Shown one piece after another: positions 45,286-55,211 of a stretch of DNA of 64,000 nt. A program made the translations under genes and the position numbers. The notes under the pieces were generated by a model that saw only the letters and a program-made list of their open reading frames with translations, did no database searches and had not been told where the DNA came from. The number at the start of each line of letters is the position of its first letter. The stretch's first letter is position 1. Origin of the DNA: CAWEBF01 sp963807235 (GTDB lineage: Bacteria > Acidobacteriota > Vicinamibacteria > Vicinamibacterales > UBA2999); NCBI GenBank assembly GCA_963807235.1, contig CAWEBF010000023.1, positions 1-64,000 on the forward strand, in the 5' to 3' direction.

Positions 45286-45521
45286 CGGTTCGTCTCTTTG
45301 CCCGGCTGCGCGACCTGGCCGGCACCGGCGAGCTGGTGCGGGAGGTGCCGTCCGCGTCCACGATAGACGGCGTGTGGCGGAACCTCGTGGCGGAAATGCC
45401 GGCGCTCGGTGAGTACGAGCGCACGATGTCGGTGGCGCTCAACGCCGACTACTCGCGGATGTCGGCAACGGTGAAGGATGGAGACGAGGTGGCGTTCCTG
45501 CCTCCTGTCTCCGGCGGATGA
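45276..45521 (+). CDS. moaD: Molybdopterin synthase sulfur carrier MoaD
   Basis: The 81-residue ubiquitin-like protein carries the sulfur as a C-terminal thiocarboxylate; it ends in PPVSGG with the essential Gly-Gly. MRVTVRLFARLRDLAG and DGDEVAFLPP are typical of the family. The gene overlaps moaE by 10 bases. Confidence 0.93.
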   Translation: MRVTVRLFARLRDLAGTGELVREVPSASTIDGVWRNLVAEMPALGEYERTMSVALNADYSRMSATVKDGDEVAFLPPVSGG

Positions 45522-45562
45522 CAGTGGGGTCGGGCCTAAATCAGGTCAGGTGACATTTCAGT

Positions 45563-46636
45563 ATGTTCGATAAGCTGGCCACGGTCGAATCGCGCTACGA
45601 CGAGCTGATGACCAAGATCGGCACGGCCGAAGTGCAGGCCGACCCCGCCGAATACACCAAGTCGGCCAAGGCGCTCGCCGAGCTGGAACCGCTGATCCAG
45701 AAGTACCGCGAGTTCAAGGCACTCGACGCCAACATCGCCGGGGCCGCCGAGCTGGCCAAGGGCGGCGACGCCGAGATGCGCCAGCTGGCCGAAGAGGAGC
45801 TGACCACGCTGCACGCCCGGCGCGAGCCGCTGCTGCAGGAGCTGCGGACGCTGCTCATCCCGAAGGATCCCAACGACGAGAAGAACGTGATCCTGGAGAT
45901 TCGTGCCGGGACCGGCGGCGACGAAGCCGCGCTCTTCGCCGCGGAACTGTTCCGGATGTACAGCCGGTTCGCGGAGCGCAGCCGGTGGCGGCTGGAGGTG
46001 CTGTCGTCGAGCGACAGTCCGGCCGGCGGGTTGAAGGAAGTGATCGCCACGGTTGAAGGCCGCGGCGTCTACAGCCGGCTCAAATACGAGAGCGGCGTTC
46101 ACCGCGTGCAACGTGTGCCGGCTACCGAGGCAAGCGGGCGCATTCACACGTCCACGGCGACGGTGGCCGTGCTGCCGGAAGCCGAGGACGTGGACATCCA
46201 GATCCACGAGAAGGATCTGCGCATCGACACCTTCTGTTCGAGCGGCCCCGGCGGGCAAAGCGTGAACACCACCTACTCCGCCGTGCGTTTGACCCACATC
46301 CCCACGGGCCTCGTGGTGTCGCAGCAGGACGAAAAGTCCCAGATCAAGAACCGCGCGAAGGCGATGAAGGTGCTGCGGGCGCGTCTCTACGAGATCGAGA
46401 TGCAGAAGCAGCAGGACGCCATCGCCAAGGAACGGCGGGGATACGTGGGCACCGGCGATCGATCCGAGAAGATCCGCACCTACAATTTTCCGCAGAGCCG
46501 CATCACCGACCACCGCATCAACTTCACGACCCACCAGCTGCATGCGGTGCTGGAGGGCGACATCACGGAGCTGCTCGATCAGGTGACGGCGTTCTACAAC
46601 GCCGAGAAGCTGAAGCAGGTCACGCAGGTCGCCTGA
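45563..46636 (+). CDS. prfA: Peptide chain release factor 1
   Basis: RF1 ends translation at UAA and UAG codons. The 357-residue protein has the GGQ peptidyl-hydrolysis motif at 230-232 (SSGPGGQSVNTT) and the stop-codon recognition tripeptide PAT at about 186-188 (QRVPATEASGRIH). IRAGTGGDEAALFA is a family signature. prmC, which methylates the GGQ glutamine, starts at the very next base after its stop, a conserved arrangement. The 41 bases upstream contain a GGTC-rich stretch discussed as a possible repeat. Confidence 0.97.
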   Translation: MFDKLATVESRYDELMTKIGTAEVQADPAEYTKSAKALAELEPLIQKYREFKALDANIAGAAELAKGGDAEMRQLAEEELTTLHARREPLLQELRTLLIPKDPNDEKNVILEIRAGTGGDEAALFAAELFRMYSRFAERSRWRLEVLSSSDSPAGGLKEVIATVEGRGVYSRLKYESGVHRVQRVPATEASGRIHTSTATVAVLPEAEDVDIQIHEKDLRIDTFCSSGPGGQSVNTTYSAVRLTHIPTGLVVSQQDEKSQIKNRAKAMKVLRARLYEIEMQKQQDAIAKERRGYVGTGDRSEKIRTYNFPQSRITDHRINFTTHQLHAVLEGDITELLDQVTAFYNAEKLKQVTQVA

Positions 46637-47493
46637 GTGCAGCAGGCCACCTCGCTCGGCGACGTGCTGGCCGGCGCGCGGACGCTGCTGGAAGCCGCAG
46701 GGATACCGCCGACGAGGCGGCCGTGGACGTGGATCTGTATGCGCGCCGCATCCTCGGATGGGATCGCGCGCGCGTGCTGACGAGCCGGACCGAGCCTGCG
46801 CCGGCCGCGCTCGAGCCCACGTTCTCGGCCTGGGTCGCGCGGCGCGTGCAGCGCGAGCCCTCGGCTTACATCATCGGGCACCGCGAGTTCTACGGGCGAG
46901 ACTTCGACGTCTCTCCCGCCGTGCTGATTCCCCGTCCGGAAACGGAGCACATCGTCGACGCCGCGCTGCCGCTGCTGGCCGCGCGGCCGGGGGCGCTGGT
47001 CGCCGACCTGGGCACCGGTTCGGGCAATATCGCCGTCACGCTGGCGTGCGAGTCCTCGTGCCTGGTGCTGGCCACCGACGTATCGGCGGAGGCGCTCGAC
47101 GTGGCCCGGCTCAACGCCGCCCGCCACGGCGTCGGCGACCGCGTGTCGTTCGTGCACACGTCATATCTGGACGGTGTCGAGAACACGTTCGACGTCATCG
47201 CGGCCAACCCCCCCTATGTGCGTGACAGAGATCGCGCCGGCCTGTCGCCGTCGGTGCGGCGCGAGCCGGCCGTGGCGCTCTTCGGGGGCGAAGACGGCAT
47301 GCGCGGCATCGAGAGCGTGCTCGACGCCACGTTGGCGCGCCTGCGGCGGCAGGGCTGGCTGCTGATGGAGTTCGGCTTCGGCCAGGAAGACGACGTGCGC
47401 GCGGCCGTGGCCCGCCGGCCCGAACTGCGTTTCGATCGCGTGATCGCGGACTTGCAGGGGCTGCCGAGAACGGTCGTCGTGCAGCGGCAGTAG
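46637..47493 (+). CDS. prmC: Release factor glutamine methyltransferase, one frameshift
   Basis: PrmC methylates the glutamine of the GGQ motif in release factors, using SAM. The catalytic NPPY motif is present (AANPPYVRDRD), with the SAM site VADLGTGSGNIAVTLA and the substrate region IIGHREFYGRDFDVSP, IPRPETE. The protein begins at GTG directly after prfA (QQATSLGDVLAGARTLLEAAG). The frame changes near 46712, then continues with AVDVDLYARRILGW. Without the change the N-terminal helical domain would be lost, so an indel error is likely. About 285 residues. Confidence 0.88.
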
Positions 47494-47511
47494 CGAGACT
47501 GGAGACTTCGG

Positions 47512-47856
47512 ATGCTCGACTGCCTTTTCTGCAAGATTGTCGCGGGCAAGATTCCATCCTCCGTGGTCTACCAGGACGATGAGCTCTTCGTCTTCCGCGA
47601 CATCAACCCACAGGCGCCGTTTCACGCGCTCGTGGTGCCGAAGCGCCACATCGCGACGCTGAACGACATCACGGCGGACGATCACGATCTGGTGGGCGCC
47701 ATGGTTCGTCGGGCCGCGGCGCTGGCCGGCGAGAACGGCTATGCCGCGCGCGGGTATCGGACGGTCTTCAACTGCAACGCCGACGCTGGACAGAGCGTCT
47801 TCCACCTGCACTTGCACGTGCTGGCCGGGCGTGGGCTCGCCTGGCCGCCTGGGTGA
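47512..47856 (+). CDS. HIT-family nucleotide-binding protein
   Basis: The 114-residue protein has the histidine triad HLHLHVLAG at the C-terminal end, the zinc-linked start DCLFCKIVAGKIP and VVPKRHIATL. It fits the HinT-like branch, which hydrolyses purine nucleoside phosphoramidates such as AMP-lysine. It follows prmC by 18 bases and is followed 14 bases later by the M28 peptidase. Confidence 0.93.
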   Translation: MLDCLFCKIVAGKIPSSVVYQDDELFVFRDINPQAPFHALVVPKRHIATLNDITADDHDLVGAMVRRAAALAGENGYAARGYRTVFNCNADAGQSVFHLHLHVLAGRGLAWPPG

Positions 47857-47870
47857 CCTGGAGGACTTCA

Positions 47871-49572
47871 ATGCATCGACCCCTACGAGCAGGGCTCGCG
47901 GCGGTCATCGCGGCGCTCGTCGCGCACGCGTTCGACGGATAGCCCGGCGACTGCCCAACAGACGCCGGCCTCACCCATGAACGCGTCGGCCTTCGCGGAG
48001 GCCGACCTCCGCGGCTGGCTGACATACGTCGCATCCGACGAGCTGCAGGGCCGACAGGCCTACACCGAGGGCATCGGCCTGGCGGGCGCCTATATCGCAC
48101 GCAACCTGGAGCAGTGGGGCATCGCGCCCGCCGGCGACAACGGCGCCTACTTTCAAACGGTGCGCGTGCTGGGCATGCGCGCCCGCAGCAACTCGAGCGT
48201 CACGGTGACCGTGAAGGGGCAGACCCGGACCTTCAAGGACGGCGAGGGCGTGACCTTCCCGCTCAACCAGGGCGGCAAGCAGACCGTTTCTGGCCGCGCG
48301 GAGTTCGTCGGCCACGGCATCGCCTACGCGCCGCTGGGGCACAACGACTACGCGCGCGCGAACGCCGCCGGCAAGGTGGTGCTCTACACTGGAACCAAGG
48401 GACCCAGCGGCTTCACCGACACACACAACCGGCTGCTGAACGCGCGCGGCCGGAACGCCATAGAGGGCTTCGGTGCCGTGGCGGCCATCGGACCCGCGTC
48501 TGCAGCGTCCGCGTCGCGGACTCCGCAGCCCGGCAACCAGCGGGTGGATTTTCAGACCGCGCAACGCGTGGACACGCCGGTGGCGCCGCAGATCACGGCC
48601 AGCGACGAGTTCTTCAACTTCGTCCTCAGTGGATCGGGCCAGAGCTACGGCGACCTGAAGTCGAGCGCCGAACGCCAGCAGGCGGTGCCGGCCGTGTCGC
48701 TCGGCGACGTCACCATCACGATCAACGTCGATGCGGAGTACGAGGTCATCCAAACGAGGTTCACGCGCAACGTCGTCGCGATGGTGCGCGGCGCCGACGC
48801 CGCGCTCGCCGACCAGTACGTGTTGCTGGGCGCGCACTACGACCACATCGGCTACCAGCAGTTCGCGCCCACGGCCGCGCCGGGCGCCCCCGATTCCCTG
48901 ATTGCCAGCTGCGCGGGCCAGTCGCGGCCCACGCCCAGGACCGGCGACAACATCAACAATGGCGCCGACGACGACGGCTCCGGCACGGTGGGCCTGATGG
49001 CCATCGCGCGCGCGTTCGCCAAGGGGCCGCGGCCGCGTCGATCGGTGATCTTCATCTGGCACACGGCCGAAGAGGGCGGTCTCAACGGCTCGCGGTACAT
49101 GGCGGACCATCCGGTGGTGCCGCTGGATCGCGTGTCGGCCCAGCTGAACATGGACATGATCGGCCGCAACCGCTGCGACGACCCGGCGGAGTCGAACACC
49201 GTACACATCGTGGGAGCGGACCGCATCAGCACGGACCTGCACAACACGAACGAGGACGCGAACGCGTCCCTGCCCCGGCCACTCACCCTGAATTACGAGC
49301 TGAACGACGGCGCCGACCTGGAGTCCCTATACACGCGCAGCGACCACTACAGCTACGCGGCCAAAGGCGTGCCGGTGATCTTCTTCACGACCGGCCTGCA
49401 CCGCGACTACCACTACGTGACCGACGAAGTGGACAAGATCGTCTTCGACAAGATCAGCCGCATCGCGCAGCTGGCCTACACAACGGCCTGGCGCCTGGCC
49501 AACAACGACAAGGCGCCGGCGCGCGATCGGCGGGGACCGCGCGTCGGCAAGGGTCAGAGCGGTCGATTGTGA
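47871..49572 (+). CDS. Secreted M28-family metallopeptidase, frameshift in the signal region
   Basis: This exported zinc aminopeptidase has all five M28 ligands in order: His in LLGAHYDHIG, bridging Asp in GADDDGSGT, catalytic Glu-Glu in HTAEEGGLNG, Asp in NMDMIGRN and His in TRSDHYSY. An N-terminal PA-type inserted domain lies at about 70-230. Translation begins at 47871 with MHRPLRAGLAAVIAALVAHA, a signal peptide; the frame changes near 47937, and the mature chain continues ATAQQTPASPMNASAFAEAD. An internal ATG at 47977 would remove the signal. It probably degrades peptides in the periplasm. Confidence 0.85.
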
Positions 49573-49613
49573 ACCCGACTTGGCGGACATGCGCACGCCA
49601 AGCCGGTTGATGG

Positions 49614-50002
49614 TCAGTAGATGAACTGGCGGCCATCGGAGCCGTCCGCCGGGTACCACACCTTGATCGGCTGCGCGGCGTTTCGAGGCGCCTCACCGAG
49701 GGTCACCGCCGACAGCCCCTTCAGGCGGTCCGGCCGCGGCACCCTGTGCGTGAAACCCATGAACTCCGCGGCATTCGAGCTCCCGTTCCGCACACGCACG
49801 ATGTCGAGGTACCCGCTCCCTCCACGATCTCGAACGTATAGCGGCCGGGAGCCAAGGTGACGCCCGGCAGCGCGACGCTCCGACTGAACGAGAGCGTTGC
49901 CGAATCACCCCGCGTCCCCGAACCGGCCGATTCGGTAGCCAGGGCGGCCAGCGCCAGACCACACGCCACGGTTGCCGCAACCACCGACTTTTTCTTCAGC
50001 AT
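49614..50002 (-). CDS. Small secreted protein, frameshifted
   Basis: A signal peptide (MLKKKSVVAATVACGLALAA) leads into a small beta-type domain: FSRSVALPGVTLAPGRYTFE, then after a frame change near 49815 VRVRNGSSNAAEFMGFTHR, ending in KVWYPADGSDGRQFIY. The length is about 128 residues. The pattern of alternating strands and the motif around LPGVTLAPGRYTFE recur in acidobacterial secreted proteins, but no function is known. A GGAGG lies upstream of the ATG. It diverges from the ECF sigma gene. Confidence 0.65.
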
Positions 50003-50223
50003 TTTCTGTCCTCCTCTGCCCATGGAAACGCAGCTCATCGCTGAATCGCACTGGCATCGCCTCAAGGCGCGGTCCGTGCGGTTTCTGGGCGCCCAGCGTT
50101 TGCTCAGGTGAGGGCGTTGTCATCGGCAAGCAGTTGTGGCGAGTGGTTGGCTGGGTGCAAGGACTAGTAAGATTCGCCACACGACAGCCGGCCATTGGCA
50201 AGGGCGCCCCGCAAAGGAGGCGT

Positions 50224-50808
50224 ATGGAAACCACGATCGAGCTGTTGGAACGGGTCAAAGGGGGCGATCAAGCCGCGCTCGACGACCTGGTGGAACGTTC
50301 CGTTCCGCCGTTGAAGCGCTGGGCGCGGGGCCGGTTGCCGCAGCATGCCCGAAGCCTGCAGGAGACGCAGGATCTGGTGCAGAACGCCGTCATGCGGGCC
50401 ATCCCCCGCCTGAAGACCTTCCAGGCGCTGCACCCCGGAGCGCTGCAGGCGTTCCTGCGCCAGGCCGTGGCCAACGAGATCATCGACGAGATCCGCAAGG
50501 TGAAGCGGCGGCCCGAACCAGTCGCCATTGCTGATGAGCTTCCGTCACGGGAACCGAGCCCGCTGGAACAGGCGATCGGCCGGGAAGGGTTCGAACGCTA
50601 CGAGACGGCGCTGGCGCGGCTGAAGCCGTCGGACCGCGAGGCCATCATCGCCCGCATGGAGCTGCAGCAGAGTTACGAGGAAGTGGCGCTGGCCCTTGCC
50701 AAGCCCAACGCCAACGCCGCGCGGGCCGCCGTGAAGCGGGCCATCGAGCGGCTGCTCAAGGAGATGGTCAGCCTGCGCGCGGCGGCTGGCCCCAGCAAAC
50801 CGAGCTGA
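50224..50808 (+). CDS. ECF-type RNA polymerase sigma factor
   Basis: The 194-residue protein has region 2 (QETQDLVQNAVMRAI, FLRQAVANEIIDEIRKVKRR) and region 4 (LKPSDREAIIARMELQQSYE, LAKPNANAARAAVKRAIERL) of extracytoplasmic-function sigma factors, and no other regions. An AAAGGAGG site is placed well before the ATG. The gene for a membrane Ser/Thr kinase begins 68 bases downstream; no anti-sigma gene is seen. In the ECF groups linked to Ser/Thr kinases, phosphorylation rather than an anti-sigma factor is thought to control the sigma, which fits this context. Confidence 0.9.
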   Translation: METTIELLERVKGGDQAALDDLVERSVPPLKRWARGRLPQHARSLQETQDLVQNAVMRAIPRLKTFQALHPGALQAFLRQAVANEIIDEIRKVKRRPEPVAIADELPSREPSPLEQAIGREGFERYETALARLKPSDREAIIARMELQQSYEEVALALAKPNANAARAAVKRAIERLLKEMVSLRAAAGPSKPS

Positions 50809-50876
50809 ATCGCAGAGCTCAACGGCTGAGACGGCTGGAACAGGAGTAAGATTCGCGCGGCGGGGTATCGCGCGCG

Positions 50877-52823
50877 ATGGCCGACGACGATCCGTTACCG
50901 GAGCTGATCGAGGCCGTCGCGGATGGTACTCTCGACCGCCGGCGGCTGCCCGGCACCCACCAGGACCCCACCATCTCCAAGCTTCTAGCCGAGCTGCAGA
51001 TCCTCGCGGGTGTCTCTGAGGTCCACCGCTCTCAGGTGGCCGGCGACGAACCAACCACCGCGACCGCCGGCTTCGACAGCGTTTCCACGTCCCGAACCCA
51101 GCCGACACCGGTCACCGGTGCGGACGATGGCTCCGGCCCCATCGACGTATCTCCCGCGCGGCTCACGCAGTGGGGCAACTTCGAGCTGATCAGAAAAGTG
51201 GGCGAAGGCACGTTCGGCGAGGTGTTCCAGGCGCGCGACCTGTGGCTTGGTCACGACGTGGCCTTGAAGCTGCTGAAAGCCAATGTCACCGACAGGGCCA
51301 GGATGCTGCACGAGGCTCGCATGCTGGTGCGCGTGCGGCACCTGAACGTGGTCACGGTGCACGGGGCCGACGTGCACAGCGGACGTCTGGGCTTCTGGAT
51401 GGATTTCGTGGAAGGCGCGACGCTGCACGAAGCCATCCGCCGGGAGGGCCCACGCAGCGCCGGCGAGGCCTTTGCCTGGGGCCAGGACTTGTGCCGCGCT
51501 CTGGCGGCCGTCCACGCCGCGGGCATCGTGCACCGCGACGTGAAAGCGCAGAACGTGATGCGCCGCACGAGCGATGGCCGGCTGGTCCTGATGGACTTCG
51601 GAGCCGGAGAGATACTCGGCAAGCCTCGGGCTGGCGCCGCGGCAGGTACGCCTTTGTATCTCGCGCCCGAGCTTCTGCACGGGGCCGTGGCATCGCGCAG
51701 CTCCGACATCTACGCGCTCGGCGTGCTGCTGTTCTTCCTCGTGTCGCGCAAGTTCCCGGTGCAGGCCACGACCTGGGACGAGCTGATCGCCGCGCACCAA
51801 CGGCACGAACGCGTGCGGCTCGAGGACGTGCGGCCCGACATGCCGGCCGCGTTCGTGGACGTGGTCGAACGGGCGCTGCGGACCGACCCCGCGCACCGCT
51901 TCGCCAGCGCGGGCGAGATGCTGGCCGCCATGCGCGGCCTGGATTCCGGTCCGTTGAGCATCTCTTCCACGCCGCTGCCGGTCGTGACCCCGCCGCCGAC
52001 GTCTCAAATGCGGCAGACCGCGATCCGTGTGGGAGGCGTGTCGCTCGGCTCTGTTCAGTCTGACGCTGGTGCTCGGGTATGTGGCCTGCTCGTCGTTCGA
52101 AGTGGGGTTCAAGATCGACCCGTTCTTCGCCAGCGGCTTCTCGAGCTACCTCACGGTCGGCGCCGGCGCCGTGCTGCCAATCGTGCTCATCTGGGTCGTC
52201 GCATCCGCCGCCGTCGCGGTGTCCGGGGCCGGCCGGCACCTGTTCGCGACCTGGCGCGCGGCCAGCGAACGGCGCAGGAACAGTCTCCTGGCGCGCGTCG
52301 ATCCCGTGGTCCTCGGCACGGCGATCTGCGTCGTCGGCGCATTGGGTTGCGTGGCCACGACAATGTGGTTCTATCCGGTGTTCGCGGCGCTAGACGGAAC
52401 TGCGGACGGGGGCGACCACGCCTGCCAACCTGGCGGCGCTCGCGCCGGGTGGAGCCAACACGAACCATGGAGTGCTGTCGGCCTTTCTCAGTTTCGCGCT
52501 TGGTTTCGCCGCCTGGAAGTGGTTTCCGGCACTCGAAAGGCGCGGCGATGTTCCCGCGGCACTTCGGGCCCTGCGATGGGCGACGGTCGGTGTCGCGCTG
52601 CTGACGATCGTCCTGTACGGCGATTCCTCGCCGATTCGTCTGGGACGAATTCGAGGTGGTGCAGTACCAAAACCAGCGTGCGTTCGTTTTGGCGAGTAGA
52701 GGGGAGCAGCTTCTCCTCTATCTCACCGATTCTCCGGGATCCCCGCTGCGGAGAGTGTCTGCCTCGGCCAACACCCTGGAGCGGACGGGTGAGACACGAA
52801 AATTGTTCGAGCCGCCGTCATAG
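50877..52823 (+). CDS. Membrane Ser/Thr protein kinase linked to the ECF sigma factor, frameshifted
   Basis: An N-terminal extension of about 100 residues (MADDDPLPELIEAVADGTLD) precedes the kinase domain: glycine loop VGEGTFGEVF, VALKLL, HRDVKAQN, LMDFGAGE, YLAPELL. The C-terminal part is a membrane domain: SALFSLTLVLGYVACSSF, then several more helices (VLPIVLIWVVASAAVAV, VLGTAICVVGALGCVATTMW, FLSFALGFAAWKWFP) and a short soluble end QRAFVLASRGEQLLLYL. The frame changes near 52030, 52410 and 52640. It is about 645 residues when joined. Together with the sigma gene it probably forms a phosphorylation-controlled signalling pair. Confidence 0.78.
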
Positions 52824-52841
52824 TGGCGCGGCTGGGAGGTC

Positions 52842-53461
52842 ATGATGCGTCGATCTTCGGGATTGCTGCGTCCTTTTCGCTCTCGTGGCGGGCGTCGTGC
52901 TCTCCGCGCCCGTGAACGCCTCGCGCGGGGATTATCGACTACATCTTCGACATGAGCGGGCCGCAGATGATCGGCAAGGTGGGGCGATGCCGTGTGCCCG
53001 TTTCGGGTGGCGTGACGAAGTGCAACCTGTTCGGGATCCCCGTTCGGGAGAACATCGACATCATGAGCGAGAGCCGGGTGTGGGTGAACCTCGAGGGTTC
53101 CGTCCACTTCTCCACCGGCAAGAACGAGGGAGATACCGACTATCGCGCATTCCGCACCTACATGGCGTCCTTCGAGCCGCTGATCGAGGTCACCTCGGGG
53201 AGCAGCGGAAGGGTCCGGTTCTTCCACGGCGCGGGCCTGGCGTCTCACTTCCTGGCCGGACCGGACTTCCGCCGGTTCACCAACGCGGGGTACAAGGTGC
53301 GGCCGGTCGGCGTGGAGATCGGTGACCGCTGGGAGTTCGCGTTCAACTTTCGGCTCTATCCGGACGGCTTCGGAGCCGACCAGTTCGGCTTCGGCCCGTC
53401 GCCTTCCGGGGATCGCGCCTTCGAGTACACGTGGGGCATCGTGGGGGGCTACAAGTATTGA
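52842..53461 (+). CDS. Secreted beta-rich protein of unknown function, frameshifted near its start
   Basis: The mature part is about 170 residues (IIDYIFDMSGPQMIGKVGRC, WVNLEGSVHFSTGKNEGD, RVRFFHGAGLASHFLAG, ending TWGIVGGYKY), with alternating strands and a terminal aromatic residue, like a small outer-membrane barrel. The signal peptide region is broken by frame changes near 52865 and 52925; joined, it reads as a hydrophobic stretch LFALVAGVVLSAPV. GGGAGG precedes the tandem ATG. Its stop overlaps a TTG start of the solute-binding gene. No family is recognised. Confidence 0.6.
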
Positions 53462-54441
53462 GATTTCGTCGACTCGTTCGAGTGGGGCCGGCAGTCGTCG
53501 CGTTGCTGGCGCCTGTCGTTCTGCTGGCGCAGGCACCGAATCCGATTCCGCCGTCGGTGCCACTGGCGGCCGACGCGCCGTTCACGGTCGCGGTCAACAC
53601 CTCCACGATCGAGGGTGCGCCGGTCTACGTCGCCGACAACGGCCCGGCGGGCGCCGGCTTCACCGTGATCAACGGCGGCGTCCGCAACCTGGCCAACGGC
53701 GGCGCGCATGCCGCCACTAACGCCGAGACACAGCTGCTGGTCGTGGGCACGCCGAACGTGCGGTTGCTGTTCACGGTCGCGGAGGGCCTGTATCGCGTCG
53801 TCGCCAAGCGGTCGGCAGGCATCAGGACGCCGGCGGACCTGCGCGGCAAACGCATCTCGATCCCGCGTGACACCTCGGCGCACTACTACCTGGTGCGCAC
53901 GCTGGCCGCCGCGGGCTTGAGCGAGACGGACGTCACCCTGGTGGTGGACTTGCCGCGCGATCAGATGGCGGCGGGCGTGGTGGCCGGCCGCGCTGACGCG
54001 CTGGTGATGTGGGAGCCGGAAGCTGAAAAGGCCGTGGCGGCCCTGGGCCAGGACGTGACGATCTTCCAGGACAACCGGATGTACCGGGAGTTCTTCAGCC
54101 TGTATGCCTCCACCGAAACCCTGGGCAACCCCAAGCGGCGTCAGGAGCTGGTGGCGTTCGTACGCGCGCTCCTGGCCGCGACCGACGAGGTGAAGCGCCG
54201 GCCCGAGCCGCACTTTCCGCTCATCGCCAAGACGGTCAACCAGTCCGTGGACTGGGTGACGCGCAGCTGGCGCCATCACGCATTTCCGGGCGCGCTGCCG
54301 ACTGAGCTCCTGGACGTGATGGTCGAGGAAGACCGCTGGGTGGCGCGCAATCAGAAGCGTGAGCCGCGGTCGCGCGCCGCGCTGCAAAGCCTGATCGACA
54401 CGAGCATCCTGACCGAGGCGCGCACGCCGGGCGCGCGCTGA
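53458..54441 (+). CDS. Periplasmic substrate-binding protein (NMT1/SsuA-like)
   Basis: The 327-residue protein has a signal-type start (VVALLAPVVLLAQ) and a type 2 periplasmic-binding fold: TLAAAGLSETDVTLV, GVVAGRADALVMWEPEAEKA and IRTPADLRGKRISIPRDTSA, which are typical of proteins binding sulfonates, pyrimidine precursors or similar small molecules. No permease or ATPase is encoded nearby. A TTG start overlapping the previous stop (TTGA) gives a proper signal peptide. Its place after an ECF sigma-kinase unit suggests that it either delivers a ligand to the system or is controlled by it. Confidence 0.8.
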   Translation: MRFRRLVRVGPAVVALLAPVVLLAQAPNPIPPSVPLAADAPFTVAVNTSTIEGAPVYVADNGPAGAGFTVINGGVRNLANGGAHAATNAETQLLVVGTPNVRLLFTVAEGLYRVVAKRSAGIRTPADLRGKRISIPRDTSAHYYLVRTLAAAGLSETDVTLVVDLPRDQMAAGVVAGRADALVMWEPEAEKAVAALGQDVTIFQDNRMYREFFSLYASTETLGNPKRRQELVAFVRALLAATDEVKRRPEPHFPLIAKTVNQSVDWVTRSWRHHAFPGALPTELLDVMVEEDRWVARNQKREPRSRAALQSLIDTSILTEARTPGAR

Positions 54442-54449
54442 CGCCCGCC

Positions 54450-55160
54450 CTAGAGCAGCGCCGCCAGCTCCGCCAGCGTCCGGATCACGGGTACGTCGAC
54501 GGCTGACGCTGGCGCCGAACCCTCGGCGCGGTGCAAGAGCACCGGCCGCATGCCCACGCCGCGCGCGCCTTCCACGTCGTGAGCCACGCTATCCCCCACC
54601 ATCACGGATGCGTCCGCGCGGACGCCGGCTCGCTGCAGCGCCTCGTGGAAGATGCTGGGGTGCGGTTTCAGATACCCATGTTCGGCCGACGATACCGCGG
54701 CCACAATCACGGCGCCCAGCCTGAAGTGCTCCTGGAACTCTTCAAGCGAGCGGTGCGAGTTGGAGATCAGGCCCACCTTGATCTGCTGCGCCGCCAACTC
54801 GCGCATCACGCCGTCCACGTCGTCGTAGAGATGAAAGTGGTGGCACCGCGCCCATTCCACGTAGATCTCGGCCGCGCACGCGTCCAGCACCTCGTCGGTG
54901 GCACGGCCGCCCATGCCCTCGATGATGCGCCTCGTGTATCGGATGAAGATCTCGTCCTCGTACACGTGCCCCGCGTCGTCCAGGCTGGCCAGCGCCGCCC
55001 GCACGGCCTCGTCGAAGTGCACCTCGTCGACGGCGATCCCGTGCCTCGCGCAGAACCCGCGATAGCCAATGCCCTGGAAGGCCGGCCCCGGATAAATCAG
55101 CGTGAAGTCGACGTCGAAGAAGACGGCGTCGGTGCGCCGCGCGGCGGGTCCCAGCCTCAT
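54450..55160 (-). CDS. HAD-superfamily hydrolase
   Basis: The 236-residue cytoplasmic enzyme has FFDVDFTLIYPG with nucleophile Asp16 and acid Asp18, ISNSHRSLEEFQ (motif II), KPHPSIFHEALQRAG (motif III lysine) and VGDSVAHDVEGARGVGMRPV (motif IV). An alpha-helical cap lies at about 25-115. This is the phosphoglycolate phosphatase/haloacid dehalogenase type; the exact substrate is not predictable. It converges on the substrate-binding gene and diverges from ileS, sharing a symmetric -10 element. Confidence 0.88.
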   Translation of the reverse strand: MRLGPAARRTDAVFFDVDFTLIYPGPAFQGIGYRGFCARHGIAVDEVHFDEAVRAALASLDDAGHVYEDEIFIRYTRRIIEGMGGRATDEVLDACAAEIYVEWARCHHFHLYDDVDGVMRELAAQQIKVGLISNSHRSLEEFQEHFRLGAVIVAAVSSAEHGYLKPHPSIFHEALQRAGVRADASVMVGDSVAHDVEGARGVGMRPVLLHRAEGSAPASAVDVPVIRTLAELAALL

Positions 55161-55189
55161 GCCGCCGAATCAGCCCGGCACATCCCGTA

Positions 55190-55199
55190 ATTGTACAAT
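55190..55199. promoter_or_regulatory. Symmetric -10 element between HAD and ileS genes
   Basis: The sequence ATTGTACAAT is a perfect palindrome and reads TACAAT on both strands (plus 55194-55199, minus 55195-55190). It lies 12 bases before the ileS ATG and 29 bases before the HAD gene start. No clear -35 boxes are present. Confidence 0.5.
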
Positions 55200-55211
55200 C
55201 GGCTATCGACC

